Of a DNA stretch of 64,000 nucleotides, positions 9,715 to 20,973 are shown piece after piece. The notes below the pieces were generated by a model. The model ran no database searches and was not told the DNA's origin. It saw only the letters and a list, made by a program, of their open reading frames with translations. Both the position numbers and the translations under genes were made by a program. The DNA is from Gaeumannomyces sp. JS-464 (lineage: Eukaryota > Ascomycota > Sordariomycetes > Magnaporthales > Magnaporthaceae): positions 5,208,001 through 5,272,000 of the forward strand of contig NGZR01000004.1 in the NCBI GenBank assembly GCA_002197995.1, read 5' to 3'. Numbering within the stretch: position 1 is the stretch's first letter; each line of letters opens with the position of its first letter.

Positions 9715-11154
9715 TTACTTACTTTTTTCCTTATTTTTTTTATCCTTTTTATCCACCTTTTTATCTTTCGCACCGTCGTCGTCGTTACCTTTTTCGTTTT
9801 CCGCACCGTTATTATTATTACCCTTTTCGTCGCTCGCGTTATACAAATCGCTAAAATTTAAATCGTTAACGACCAAAAGCGTAATAACGTTTTTATTAGC
9901 GCGCGAAAACGCCGTAACGGTACGGTTAAAGTTAAAAAACTGGGGCGAAAACGGGTGCTAATGTTAATGGTTAAGTCGAACTTTGCATTAAAACGAGCGG
10001 GCGAGCTAACACTTAACTTAAGAAAAAGTAAGCCGCGAAACGCGCTTTATAAGCGATTTATAATGGATATAGTGGTAAAAAGCGAAAGCGTAGTTAAAAA
10101 TTAAACAGGTATAAAAGGAAAAGGTTAAAATTTAAAACTAGGTTTAAATCGCGTCGTACGCGAGCGTTTAAAAAAAAGCGTAAAGTTAAATTCGCAATAC
10201 TATCGTTAACGCGGAGCTGTTTAAACGATAAAATAACGGGCGGTAAACCGAACCGATTGTTTTTATATTTAATAACGTAAACCGCGCGTTTAAAAGCGGC
10301 AATGCGTTATTCATCCGCGGCGTTAAAAGCGAGGTAGCCTAAAAAGGTAATAATTATAACGTTATTAGGAAAAGTTAATAAACGCATTTATAACGGCGAA
10401 AAGCTATCCCCGGAAAATTTACGATATTATTTTACGAGCGGTTTCCAAACGCTTTATATTACGCTAAATAATACAAGCAGTTTTAAAAAGCTTAAAACTT
10501 TTTCGGTATTTTTGCTAAATAACGCGGATTTTTAATCGATATGCAATTAAATAACAACGGGAAAAGCGGCGGTGCATTTGCGATTAGCGAGGTTGCATTT
10601 GTAATACGCGGTGCGTTTAAAACCAAACTGCGAGTAATAAAGCTAATTTCGTAAAATGCAACGGAAATAGCGGTCGGCGCGCTAAACGCCGCGCAAAAAG
10701 GGAGCGACGGTAAAAGCAGCGGGCTGCTCGTCCTTCGACGCGAAAAACGACGAGCTCGAATTGGAATTTTAAATGCGGGAGTAAGCGACGGATTAAACGA
10801 AATCCGCGGGGAAGATAAAGGTAGGAAATTTACTATAGCGGTAAAAAAGCGGGTAAAAGTAAATCGTAAAGCGAAAATAAGTAAAAGGTGGAAATTAATT
10901 AAAAGCGACGAAAGCGGGTAAGCGGCCGCGCGAGTGATTGCGATCGCGCGCGCGAAGAAAAAGGAATTTACTGCTAATACGCGATAAGTAAAAGCAAAGC
11001 AGGCGATTAAGCAGGCTAAAAAAAGGTTAACGAAGGCAAAACAGCGAGCGAAAACGAGGGCGTTAAATACCGCGTTAGTTACAAGTGGTAGTATTAAAAA
11101 AAGGGAAATAGGGAATTGGATCGCGAGCAAAAGTGCGGATAACGCCGTGGGCAA
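9715..11154 (-). pseudogene. B antisense ORF, 480 codons
   Basis: Between integrase and 3' LTR, opposite to pol. From ATG at 11154 the frame is open for 220 codons, then runs in the same phase to a stop at 9715-9717. It meets about 17 TAA/TAG codons, all explicable as CAA/CAG after RIP. The C-terminal 70 codons are open and look protein-like: HPFSPQFFNFNRTVTAF, VVNDLNFSDLYNASDEKGN, then an acidic/lysine tail GNDDDGAKDKKVDKKDKK. The first half is unusually rich in Leu/Ala/Phe, and its mirror frame is Lys/Ala/Arg-rich, so the coding strand there is not certain. The same place is occupied by antisense ORFs in families C and D, which supports it. Function unknown. Confidence 0.4.
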
Positions 11155-11240
11155 AATCGGTAAAAGCGCTAACTTAATTAAAAAAGCGGTTAACGCGGTA
11201 AGTGCGGCTTTACTTTTGCAGGGGCGGGTGGAAGCCGAGT

Positions 11241-11455
11241 TGTTAAAAGGTTAATTTTTATTAATGCAATTACGGGTTTCGGCCCGTAACTGGTGGCTTA
11301 TTAAAGCGCGCTATATTAACGCATTAGCTACGCTATTAGTATATAGCCGAATCCGCTTTTAAATTTGCAAAGCAGCCTTTTTTACTTTTTAACCTTCGTG
11401 GTTTGTTAATTTACTAAGGTTTTTACAAGCGTATATTACGTTGTAAACCTTTACA
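11241..11455 (+). repeat. B 3' LTR
   Basis: TGTTAAAAGG...CCTTTACA, about 85% identical by eye to 3944-4159. The purine-rich primer lies just upstream. Confidence 0.9.
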
Positions 11456-11569
11456 TTATTTATGCTTTTTTATCCTTTTTAAAAAATTAAAATATTTTTT
11501 AAATACGCGAAAACGAAAACGTTAAAATACTTTCGCAATATATTATTAATTTTTTTAAAACGTAGTTAA

Positions 11570-11758
11570 TGTAATAGGCTAAGCTAATAAGTGGTGGCTA
11601 ATAGGAGCTAAAGTAATGTTATTTTGTAAAATGAAAAAAAATAGGAAGGAAAAAAGTCGGCTTAATCCCGGAAGCTGTCCCTAGTTATATATGCACAAAA
11701 ACGGCTTAAGGGTAACCCTTAAGCCTTTCACCCGTGCCACTAGCACGGAACTATAACA
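11570..11758 (-). repeat. C 3' LTR
   Basis: Plus-strand reading TGTAATAGGC...ACTATAACA, matching 20785-20973. It contains CTTAAGGGTAACCCTTAAG, a strong palindrome (11,705-11,723), and a further GTGCCACTAGCAC hairpin. Confidence 0.9.
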
Positions 11759-12348
11759 TAGCCCCTTTTTCCGGGTGTTAGCCGCGTCCCGGGTCGTTAC
11801 TTTTAAATTAGCGAATGCCTATTTAAATGCGCGGCTATTATTTAGCGTTTTTATATCGCAAAGCTATCGGTTAACTTGTTTTAGCTCGCTGTGTAATAAA
11901 TATTGCCGAATCGAAAGCTGTTAGCTTTGCCTAGCCTAGTTGGCTGCCCGGTGGTCGCCGCCGCGACGGAGGGTTGTTAATGCTGCTTTACTTAATTGGC
12001 TGCCTGCTGGTTACCGTCGTTTCGAAACGTGTCGGTCCCGCTTTGCTTAGCCGGCTGTTTATTGTTCGTTGCCGTTTTAGTTGGGTGTTATTTGTAAGTT
12101 AGGGTGCGTTTGCCGTTTTTGTTAAATCGTTATAGCCTCGCGTTATGTTTAATCTTTTTTTTTCGCGCTTTTAATAAGCTTTCGTTCCGGTTCCGCGTTT
12201 TTTATAAAAATTTCCCACTTCGCGCTTTTTTTCTTTTTTTTTTTTTACGACGTCGCATATTATTTCCGCTCGTAATATTAACAATTTCCCGCGATTTTAC
12301 GCCCGTTTTCCCTTTGTTTTACGCCCGTTTTTTAATTATCGCGATTTT

Positions 12349-12936
12349 AGTTTCGTGCTTTTTTAAGCCCGCTTTTCCTGCGTTTTTACCCGTTTTTAGC
12401 CTTTTTTCGCCGCTATTATAGCTATTACTGCATTTAGCTTTAGCGGTAGTAACTTTCCGGGTTATTAGCTTAACGATTTGGACCTTTTTAATAAGGTAAG
12501 TCCGTTTTGCTCCCGCTAACCTACCGCTATTAACCCGCTTTTGCCCCAGCACCGCCGCGATAAAAAGGATTTTGGCCGTCGTTGCGTGGCCGATACGAAC
12601 GAGATTTTTAAAAACTCGAACGACGAGGAGCACGCGGTTTCCTTTTATATCGAATTTAAATGTAACAATTATTTTTTCGAAAGATAAAACCACGGGCTAA
12701 ATGGTTTGCGGTAAATACCGTTTTGGTTAAGCTTACGATCGTTACCGTCGCGGCAAAAGCGAAGCTTGCGTTATTTCGAATAAAGCTTATGCCTTTTCGC
12801 CGAATTTACGCTATGCTTATCGCGATATGCTTGCTTTTACCGCGGGCGACGCGTATTATAATATAAGGGTGTTATTTTCGGCAAAGGTCGGCGTTCCGTT
12901 TTAACCCGGGAATTTTTTTTTATTTATTAACGTTAG
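12349..12936 (+). pseudogene. C antisense ORF (C1 copy)
   Basis: The plus-strand frame, opposite to pol, runs through the 3' region of C. Clear protein-like stretches are ITAFSFSGSNFPGY, LNDLDLFNKVSPFCSR and DFGRRCVADTNEIFK, followed by SNDEEHAVSFYIEFKCNN. All interruptions are TAA/TAG. The stretch VAD-x10-ND-x2-HA...I-x-FKCNN recurs in the independent C remnant at 47682-47950 on the matching strand. Start and end are not fixed. No known domain is recognised; the CNNC-like end might bind metal. Confidence 0.5.
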
Positions 12937-15900
12937 CAACGAAAATTAAACTGGGCTAATTAAGTTTAAGCTTAGTAGTAAATCCAGTAAACGTCGGCTT
13001 TTAGCTAAAACTTTGCTTTTCCCGCCATTTTTAAAATTCCTTCGCGGCGTAAACTTAACAATTAGCAAATGTAAAACTATTTTATTCGCGGTTTTTAATT
13101 TATCCACGTAAATTACGCTTTCGGCTTTTATTTTTGCATTGCACGTTTTAATGTTAATTTTCGGCCAGCGTGCTAACAAAAAGGCCTCGCGCCGTTAAAA
13201 GGCGTAAACGAACCGTTTGCTTTCCGCGGTCGACTCGTTTGCCGAATCCATTTAAAGCGCTAATAAGCGCCCCGCGTTTTTTAAGCGTTACGCTTTTTGC
13301 CGGCCGCGGCACGCCCCGCGCTTTTTGCTAACCGCGGTATTATAATATTTACGCCCCGGCCCCGTGGTCGCTCGTCGTTCCCGATTAATAACGTTTTCCA
13401 AGCTCGCGATATTCGTTCGGCCGGGGCCATTCCGCCGGCGAGCAGCTACGTTGTAAAAACGATGCTGCTTACGTTACTATTATTATTAATTTAACTTACG
13501 GCGGCGAGGCGAATTCGGACGACGAGGAGGACGAGCTTTATAACGCTCGTGCTGGCCGCCGTTAAAAGCGTAACCTGGGTTTTTTATTATAATAGCGTTT
13601 AAAGTTGTTTTTTTATTTTTGCCGTAGCGGGCCGGCGTGCCCCTTTCGGTTAAAACCGGCGCGTTTTTTTTTTTGCTTTGTTTAGCTTTTAGGTTTAACG
13701 TTTTCGTATTTATTAAACATTAATACGGGCTAGTTTGCTTTTATAATTTTCCCGGTATTAGCGTTTTACGCTTTTTCCTTTTTGTTTTTTTTACCGCGTA
13801 ATTTGGTTATATTATTTTTAAGCGGTTTTTTTTTGCGCTTTTTGCGGCTTTTTATTACTTTTTAAGCTTAGGCCGTTATTTTTCGGGCGTTATTTTATTA
13901 GGCTTCGAATTTTTTTAACGCCGTTATTTTCGTAAAATTTTTTAACGGGTATTAGCCGCTTTATCGTAACCGGTTTATTTTACTAATGCTTATTTTTTTC
14001 TTTTTCCTTTTACGTTTTTAATAGTTAAAATCTTTTTTATTAGGAATTCGTTTAAAGTTTTTCGTTTTCGGGAAATAGCATTAATATTAAGCCGGTCGCG
14101 TATTTGTGTTTTTTTTAATTTAAAAGCGGGTTATTTGCTATACGTTACACTAATTTTACGTGGAAATTAAAATAAATGCTTTTTAATACGTTTAATGTAA
14201 TATTAAATAGGTTAAATACCGTTATTATTTCGAATTTATCCGTTATTTAATTTAGCTTTTTATTAAAACGATTTGTTTTTATATTGCAAAATAAAAGCTA
14301 TATTTTATCGTTTATTTTAAACTTTTCCGTTAAACGCCGGAATTTGTTCGCGTTAGCCTTTTATTATTATTAAGCGTATGTTATTACGGTTATAGCTATT
14401 TTTAAACCTTTTTTAAATATGTTAAAAACGCCGAATTCGCTTTTTTTCGCTCGTTATTAATGTTTTTGTTATATATATGCTTTTTAGCACGGGATTAATA
14501 TTAAATCCTAATAATAGCCGGTTTAAATTAAAACCCGTTACGGTTAAATTTTAATTATTTAACGCTAATTAGTAAACGTTTAAATGAAAAGCCTAATTTT
14601 TTTAAGAAAAAACGATAAAATAGCGCAAATAATATTGTACTTTTTAATTCGCCCGTTTTATATTTCCGTTCGTTTACAAATGGAAAACTATTAATAAAAA
14701 TTGGTTAATACCGATTTAAAAGTATAGTTTTAATTAGAAATTCTTAATTTAATTCGAGCTTTTATCGGAAATAATTTAATTAAAAAAGCTTTAAAACTTT
14801 TACCATATGTTTTAAAACCGTATTACACATTTTTAACATTTATAATATGCATTGTTTTAAGTTAAACGTATTTTAATAGCCTATTTGTAATTATTATTAA
14901 ATATTCCGGGTTTTTTTCGTTTATTAGCAATTTCGTTATAAAATCGATAAAAATGGTTTTCCAATATTAGTCCGGTATAAAAAAAAGGCGTAAAAGGTTT
15001 TGTTTCGCTAGTTTTAAAAGTTAAAACTTTCGGCAAATGTCGCAATTGCGTATAAAACGCGCTACGTTTTGTAATATCCCTTTTTAATAGTAATTACGGC
15101 ATAATATTTTAAACGTGTTATTTTTGCCCGCGTGTTTTACGATTAACGACGCGTAAATTTTTTATATTATAATAATTGTTAATGGTTTTTACGCTAATAA
15201 TTATAAGCGTTTTTTATATTGCAAAGCTTTTTACGTATTAATAAAGCAATTTATAATTTGTGCTTTTATATTAGCGACGGGTGGGAATTTTAATACGTTT
15301 GCTATTACCGCGTTAAGTTTCGCTAAATAGCTATAGTTTTAGCGTAGCGCTTTTTCCTAAAATTCCGCGATGTTTATTTCGCGGAAAAGCTATATACCTT
15401 TTAATAAAATACCGGATTTAAAGCGGACGTTTATCGTTTTCGACGTTATGTTTTTCAAAGTTCGTATTAAGGTTAAAGTTATCGCGGGGTAAATTGGGCA
15501 AAGCATTATCGTTTTGCGGGGTTTTATCGATTCGTTTTGCTTTTTTTACGATAAAACGTTCGTAAAAGTGGTATGCTTTCCTAGCTTATATTGCAAATTG
15601 TAATCGAATTTAAATAAGGTTTTTATTTAACGCATTTATCGTTCGGAAACTTTTCGTAATGTGGAAAAGTATTTTAAAGCTTTATGGTTTATTTAAATTA
15701 AAAATAGCTTTCGCACGTTACGGAATTTTAATTTTTATATTTTAATATAAACGATTACGGTTAGCAATTTTTTATCGTGGATAGTGTAATTCCGCTAGCT
15801 GTTTTTTAATTTGGCTAAATGGAACGCAATTAAGCGCTAAATCCCATTTTTGCCTAATTGGGAAAAGCAACCCCTAAATGCCGCGTTTAAGCAGTTTGTT

Positions 15901-16620
15901 TTAACCTTTATATTTAAATCGGGGTTTTATTACGCTAGTACCGAAGCTTATATAAAAGCCAATTTAAGCTTTTCAAATGCCGTATCGATTTATTTAATCC
16001 AGTTAAACGGGATTTCTTTTTTTATTAACGTTATTTATAATGCAATTAAATCGGAATATTTATCGATAAAATTTCGGTAAAAGTTAGCGAATTTTAAAAA
16101 ACCTTAAAAACTTTTAAATTTTTTAAACGCTTTTTATTTTTAAATAGCGCGAACTTTTTTCGAATTCGTTTAAATTTTTTTATTTGCTTTAATAATAAAA
16201 CCGAAGTATTTAACTTTTTATACCGCGAATTCGCTTTTTTCCAAGTTTAAATTTAACCCGGCTTTTCGCAGTTTTTAAAACATTTTTTAGATTTTACTTA
16301 ACGTGGTTTATTAGTAAGTGGGCCACATTAATTAATAGGCCATAACACTTTAACTTTTAATTAATCGACGCGCATGCCAACCTAATAACGTTAAAAATCC
16401 ATTTAAACTATTCGGAATTGTATACATTGGACGTTTTTACTTCCTTTTGGCAAATGCGCGCATTATGTCCGGTTTTGCCGCAAGTGCTACATCGCTAACG
16501 AGTCGTTATCGCCCTTTTTCCCTAACCCTTATAATCGCGCATTTTTTGCTATAGCTATTCATTTAGCTCTTTTTGGTTTAAAGCATTTCGTACCTTTTCG
16601 ATAGTATATAACCCTCTTTA

Positions 16621-18082
16621 TTAAACACGTGTTTTTTTAGCCCTCCGGCGTTTGCTTAGCGCTTCGTTCGCCTTTCGTAGTTTAAAGCACTTTTCTTTTA
16701 AAAGGTTAACCCGATGCATAATTACTTTAGCCCTTTTCGTTAATTAATTCACAGCCGATAGCATAAGTAATAAAAAGCTGCTCTGGTAATTGGAAATCCG
16801 AGCTTTAATATATTCGGATTGCGAAATTGCGTCTTTAACTGTTTAAAGCGTTTTAAAGGTTTAAAGTTCGGCGTCGTTTAAAAGCTTTTTTAAAAGAGTT
16901 AAAGTTCGTAGCTTTACATTTAGCTTTTCCAAAACCAAATCCGGATCGAATGGAGCAAAGCCAGCCTTTTAAAAGCTTCCCCGGATGTTTCCTTCGGTTA
17001 TAAAAGCAAAAAATGCCGTTTTAAACGCCGAAAGAAACTCGATTTTAATTACGTGGTTAACGTGTAACTTTATTAAATTTTCGATTTATTAACCGTACGC
17101 CTTTTTTAACGGGTTAAAGCATTTAACGTTAAGCGGTTAAAAAAAGTAAAACGAATGCGAAGGTATGCAAAGCGTAATAATATTATGTTTTTGGCAATAA
17201 AGCTCGAAATCCGTCGAATGGTGGCTTTCGTAGCCGTCCAGCATTAATAAACGATAAGGGCCATTTACGCGCGATGCTATGTGTTTATCGAAATGCTGGA
17301 TTTATTTTAAGCCGAGCTCGTTCGTAATCCACTCGTTGGAACTCGTTATAATAACTTAATCGCGTAAAAGGTCGGTTTTCGAATACTAATTAGCCAAATA
17401 ATACTGCCTTTTAACGATAATAAAAGGGGGGATTGCTTAACCGCAATTGTTAACCTTTTGGATAATTGTAGCCCATTCCCGGTTGCTAAGTTAAACCAAC
17501 TTTGCTTTACTACGGCCTTTCGATGTTGTAATAATTATAACGGCGGCGATTATGCCTATAAGGAAGCCGGTTTCGTCGAAGTTGTAAATGTCGTTATTTA
17601 AAATGTGTTAAAAGTGGCTTAAAGTTACGTGGGTAGCAATTGGTGCCCCACAGCTTTAACTTTATGCACTAGCTTTAGTATTTTGGCCTACGCGCGCTTT
17701 AGCCCGCGATTAAGTAAAGTAGTTTAGGAATAATTACTAATCACTTTAAGTGCTTATCGTCGCGCACTTCCATTAAAATGCCATATTTAGCCACAATATT
17801 TCGCATAAGGTTAAACCAGGTAAAAACGAGCTTGGGATTTTCGCATTTGGCCTTTTAGTAATCGTACTTTCGAATTTAACGCGTGCCGAGCTCCGGGCGG
17901 CGTTTAACGAACCTTTTAACCCAGCGTTTGCCGACGGTACCCGCGTCGCGTTCGGCGAGCAATTGGTTAGCTATATTTTTAACACTAAAATGCTAAAAAG
18001 GGAATGCGCGAAAATCCAGCTCGAATATGTATTTAATAAGCGCTTCCTTTTCGGATTTCGTTAATTTCCGTAATCCGGGCAT
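16621..18082 (-). pseudogene. Fot1-1 transposase, broken
   Basis: Begins at ATG 18082 (MPGL.KLTKSEKEALIKYI-type helix-turn-helix of the CENP-B/pogo class). The DDE region starts with NFDETGF near 17,560-17,590, and the C-terminal coiled helix ends KKTRV at the stop 16621-16623. A 167-bp insert disrupts it between the DNA-binding and catalytic parts. In-frame TAA/TAG indicate RIP. Original length without the insert is about 430 codons, equal to the copies at 30512 and 50480. Confidence 0.75.
17606..17772. mobile_element. 167-bp MITE-like insert with 8-bp duplication
   Basis: Absent from the two other Fot1 copies. It is flanked by TTAAAATG at 17598-17605 and 17773-17780. Ends are TGTTAAAAGTGGC and, on the other strand, TGGAAGTGCGC, an imperfect inverted repeat; inner AACTTTA/CTTTAAG words also pair. 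An 8-bp duplication is typical of hAT-type elements; the insert is too short to code for anything. Confidence 0.65.
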
Positions 18083-19879
18083 AGTGTCGCGTTAAGCAGG
18101 TAAGCCCCGCTTTCGACGCGTTAAAGTTATTTTCGCGATCGAGTAAATTTTTACAACTTCCCGTATGCTTAGTTTTAAGTTGGATTATAAAGCCCGAAAG
18201 GTAAGCATTACCCGGCTTTCGTCGTTTTTTATTAACATTGTTGTAAGCGGAGGAATTGGTTGCGAAAGAAAAAGTGTCGCGTGGTCGCGTGTCGTGGCCT
18301 ATTAATTAATGTGGCCCATTTACTAATAAACCACGTTATATGGTTTTTTCGCAACCCCGAGGAGAAAATTAATACGTCGTTTAAATATGCCGATACGTAA
18401 TCGTTTAAAATATTTCCTAATACGCCGTTAATATAACGTTAAAAAGTAATTAAAGCGTTTGTTAACCCGAATAGGCATATTAGCTATTCGAATAAGCCAA
18501 ACCGTATATAAAAAGCTATTAAATGTTCGTTTCCTTTTGCTATTCGTATTTTATAAAATGCAGCTCGAACGTTAACCTTGGTAAACCATTTCGCTTTAGC
18601 TAAAAAACGGAGCGTTTTTTTACTAATAAAAATAAGTACCAATTTTGCAGCGTAATTGCGTTAAATGCTTTGTAATTTACGTATAAACGTTAATTACCCG
18701 TCGGCTTTTTTACTATTAGTATTAACGTTGCCGTTGGCGAAAAGCTGGCTCGGATTTACCTTTTATTTATTAAATTTGTAATTTGTCGGCGTAATTTTAA
18801 AAGTTGGTTTTAAGGCATGTTATAAAGTCGGTTTTAAAATAACTCCGGTTTATTTCCGTTATTATTTGTTTTTAACCAAATGTAATGGTTTAAATTTCTT
18901 CGGTAAAAAGGTAAAACTAATGCTTTGCTTTTATCGAAAAAATCCGCGAAATCCCGCAATTCCGGAAGTAGTTTAAACGTAACTGGTTTTTATTTCGTAA
19001 TTATTACTATCGTTTGTAAAATTTGTATTATTTTTTTTAATAACGTAATGGTAAACTCGTAGTTTTAGGCTGGGTTTTAACGCTATTTTCGGCATATTGC
19101 CGCGAAAACGCTGCCAATTATTAATACTGGTTATTTATCGCTTTTTAATTAGGCGTATAATTTTTAAACCATTATGCCTTGTATTATTTTTATTCGGAAA
19201 AAGCTACCCGCCGCGTCCAATTCCACGTGGTTATATTTTATTTATAGTAATTTTAAAATAACATTTTTAAATATTCCTAAAATAATATAAAATAAAATAA
19301 AAAATACTTAACCGTTTAAGTTTATTTTACATTTAGCAATTTGGCTAATTATTAACGGTATATGTTTTAAAATTGTGCCGAGCTAGCGCGGTATTTAAAG
19401 CTATAAGCGTTTAACCTCGATTTTTGCCGCGAAATTCTCGCTTATCGCCGTATAACATTCGCAATCGAAATCCATTTATACGTTTACGAATTTAGTGAAA
19501 TCCAGCAATGCTAGTATTAAAAATAAAGGGCTATTTATATTACGTTTAATTTTTTTTAGCTCGTTTTTCCACTTTTTAATGTATAATTTTCCGGTTATTA
19601 ATTTATTCCGTTATTGCGGCGCTTTTTTTTAATTAAAGCTCGTATTAAAAGCTATTCGTTTTTCGTATTAATATCCGCCGTTACTGCTTTTAATACCGTA
19701 ATAAGCTTAAAGCGAATCGCGTTTAAATAGCGATAAGCCCGTTTTTCGTATTCCTGGCTGCTATAATTTAAGCACGCCCCGGTTTTACGCTATTAGCGAA
19801 ACACTTTTTAAAAAACCTAAAATGCTTTAAATTTACGTACCTTTTAATTTCCGCTTTCCTTTAAATTAATATTTGCTAC

Positions 19880-20780
19880 GTTTATACCGGTTATAAATAA
19901 ATCCCTCGATTTATTCGTAGCGTGGGGTGCGGTATAAGAAATTGGCGTTTTTTTATTTAGCTTATTATTTATATCGATTGTTTTTAAAGCTTAAACGATG
20001 CGTTTGTACGTGTTAACTATTTCGCTATATAAAAATTGTTATTTTTCGTTCGAAATTACGGTTAATCGGATTTTATTTAAAATGCGCAAACGAAAGTAAT
20101 TAATTTTAATTTCGTTTGCTTATGTAATACCTTTAACCGCGGCTAATAATGTTTCGAATTTCGTAATAAAAACGGCGAACGTTTAGCCCGGCTTTATTTT
20201 AACCACTTTTAATTTTAACAAAGTTTCGGCTTTTTTATGTGGATTATTAAAAATGGTGGCGAAATGGTTAAAAAATTGCAATAGCTCGTAAATGCTATAA
20301 GGGCTTCCAGTTTCGTAATACGAGCGTACTACTTTTTAAATGGCCGGGGTAAAAAAGGCCCAAATGTATTCGTAGTAATCGCGTGCGTTATTAATAAATT
20401 CCTCGTTTCGAGTTATTTTATATTCGAATGCGTTTCGCTACGCGTCGAAGCCTTATCCGTCGCCGTCGTATAGCGGGGGGTTTTTAAGTGGTTTTCGTTT
20501 AAAAAACGTAATTAAAGCGTTTACGAGTTTAAGTTAAGCGTTTTGTGCTTCGATAATGCGGTTTTATTCGTTGCGTTATTCGACGAATACCGCGTTAACG
20601 TCGGTTTGGAATTTGGCCAGCTTTTTTTCGAACGCGGCCAAACGTGTTTATAATTCCGCGATGGTGGCTGCTAGGTTTAGCTGGTCGGGGAATGTTAAAG
20701 CCGGAATTGCGGCGTTTCCCGGCGATAGTGGGATTAAAATAGGTATGGTTATAATCCCGCGTTTAGGAAAAATTTTTACA
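19880..20780 (-). pseudogene. C gag
   Basis: Minus-strand reading gives a Gag of the Ty3/gypsy type: PGNAAIPALTFPDQLNLAAT, FEKKLAKFQTDVNAVFVE (coiled coil), KPLKNPPLYDGDG, then the capsid-like KITRNEEFINNARDYYEYIW and LLQFFNHFATIFNNP. Interruptions are TAA/TAG. It lies directly inside the 5' LTR (20785-20973). Confidence 0.75.
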
Positions 20781-20784
20781 AAAA

Positions 20785-20973
20785 TGTAATAGGCTAAGCT
20801 AATAAGTGGTAGCCAGTAAAAGCTAAAGTGATGTTATTTTGTAAAATGAAAAGGAATAGGAAGGAAAGAAGTCGGCTTAGTCCCGGAAGCTGTCCTTAGT
20901 TATATATGCATAAAGACGGCTTAAGGGTAACCTTTAAGCCTTTTACCCGTGCTACTAGCACGGAATTATAACA
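20785..20973 (-). repeat. C 5' LTR
   Basis: TGTAATAGGC...AATTATAACA on the plus strand, same length as 11570-11758, flanked by GTTAA. Confidence 0.9.

Larger units (their letters stand above)
3944..11455 (+). mobile_element. B: complete Ty3/gypsy retrotransposon inserted in D2
   Basis: A 7512-bp element bounded by 216/215-bp direct repeats. Target duplication is CTATT at 3939-3943 and TTATT at 11456-11460 (one C-to-T change). The uninterrupted site, GTGCTATTTATGC, is visible in D3 at 35,27x-35,29x. Order on the plus strand: LTR, gag, protease, RT, RNase H, integrase, an antisense ORF, a polypurine tract (AGGGGCGGGTGGAAG, about 11,219-11,234) and LTR. Confidence 0.9.
16301..18336 (-). mobile_element. 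Fot1/pogo-like DNA transposon 1, inside C pol
   Basis: Terminal inverted repeats of about 45 bp (ACGTGGTTTATTAGTAAGTG at the left, its complement at the right) flanked by TA (16299-16300, 18337-18338). It sits in C's RT between the YLDD box and the thumb. It is 2036 bp long, about 180 bp more than its two relatives, because of an internal insert at 17606-17772. Confidence 0.9.
13700..19520 (-). pseudogene. C pol: protease, RT, RNase H, integrase, interrupted by Fot1
   Basis: Minus-strand readings: protease near 19,440-19,500 (FDCECYTAISE, a D-C-x-C variant of the D-S-G box, RIP-altered); RT from about 19,100 with FEWLICLFGLTNALITFQRY near 18,450-18,520 and YLNDVLIFSS just before the Fot1 insertion at 18336 (YLDD changed to YLND). 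It resumes left of 16301 with GLNLNLEKSEFA and YFGFIIKAN (RT thumb), then RNase H and integrase toward about 13,700. Stops and frameshifts throughout. Confidence 0.75.
11570..20973 (-). mobile_element. C: Ty3/gypsy retrotransposon inserted in D2
   Basis: Bounded by 189-bp LTRs (11570-11758 and 20785-20973) and the duplication GTTAA at 11565-11569 and 20974-20978. The empty site GTGGTTAATACG occurs in D3 near 35,398. gag and pol read on the minus strand, so the right LTR is the 5' LTR. A purine tract (GGAAAAAGGGGCTA on the minus strand) adjoins the left LTR. Pol is interrupted by a Fot1 element at 16301-18336. Without it the element is about 7.37 kb. Confidence 0.9.

Noticed and set aside
12104..12421. 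105-codon plus-strand Phe/Leu/Arg-rich frame in element C
   Set aside because: Low-complexity TTT-rich reading; a different phase of the same strand matches the C2 copy better.
12319..12693. 124-codon minus-strand Lys-rich frame in element C
   Set aside because: It is the mirror of the antisense-ORF candidate; the plus frame is the one shared with C2.
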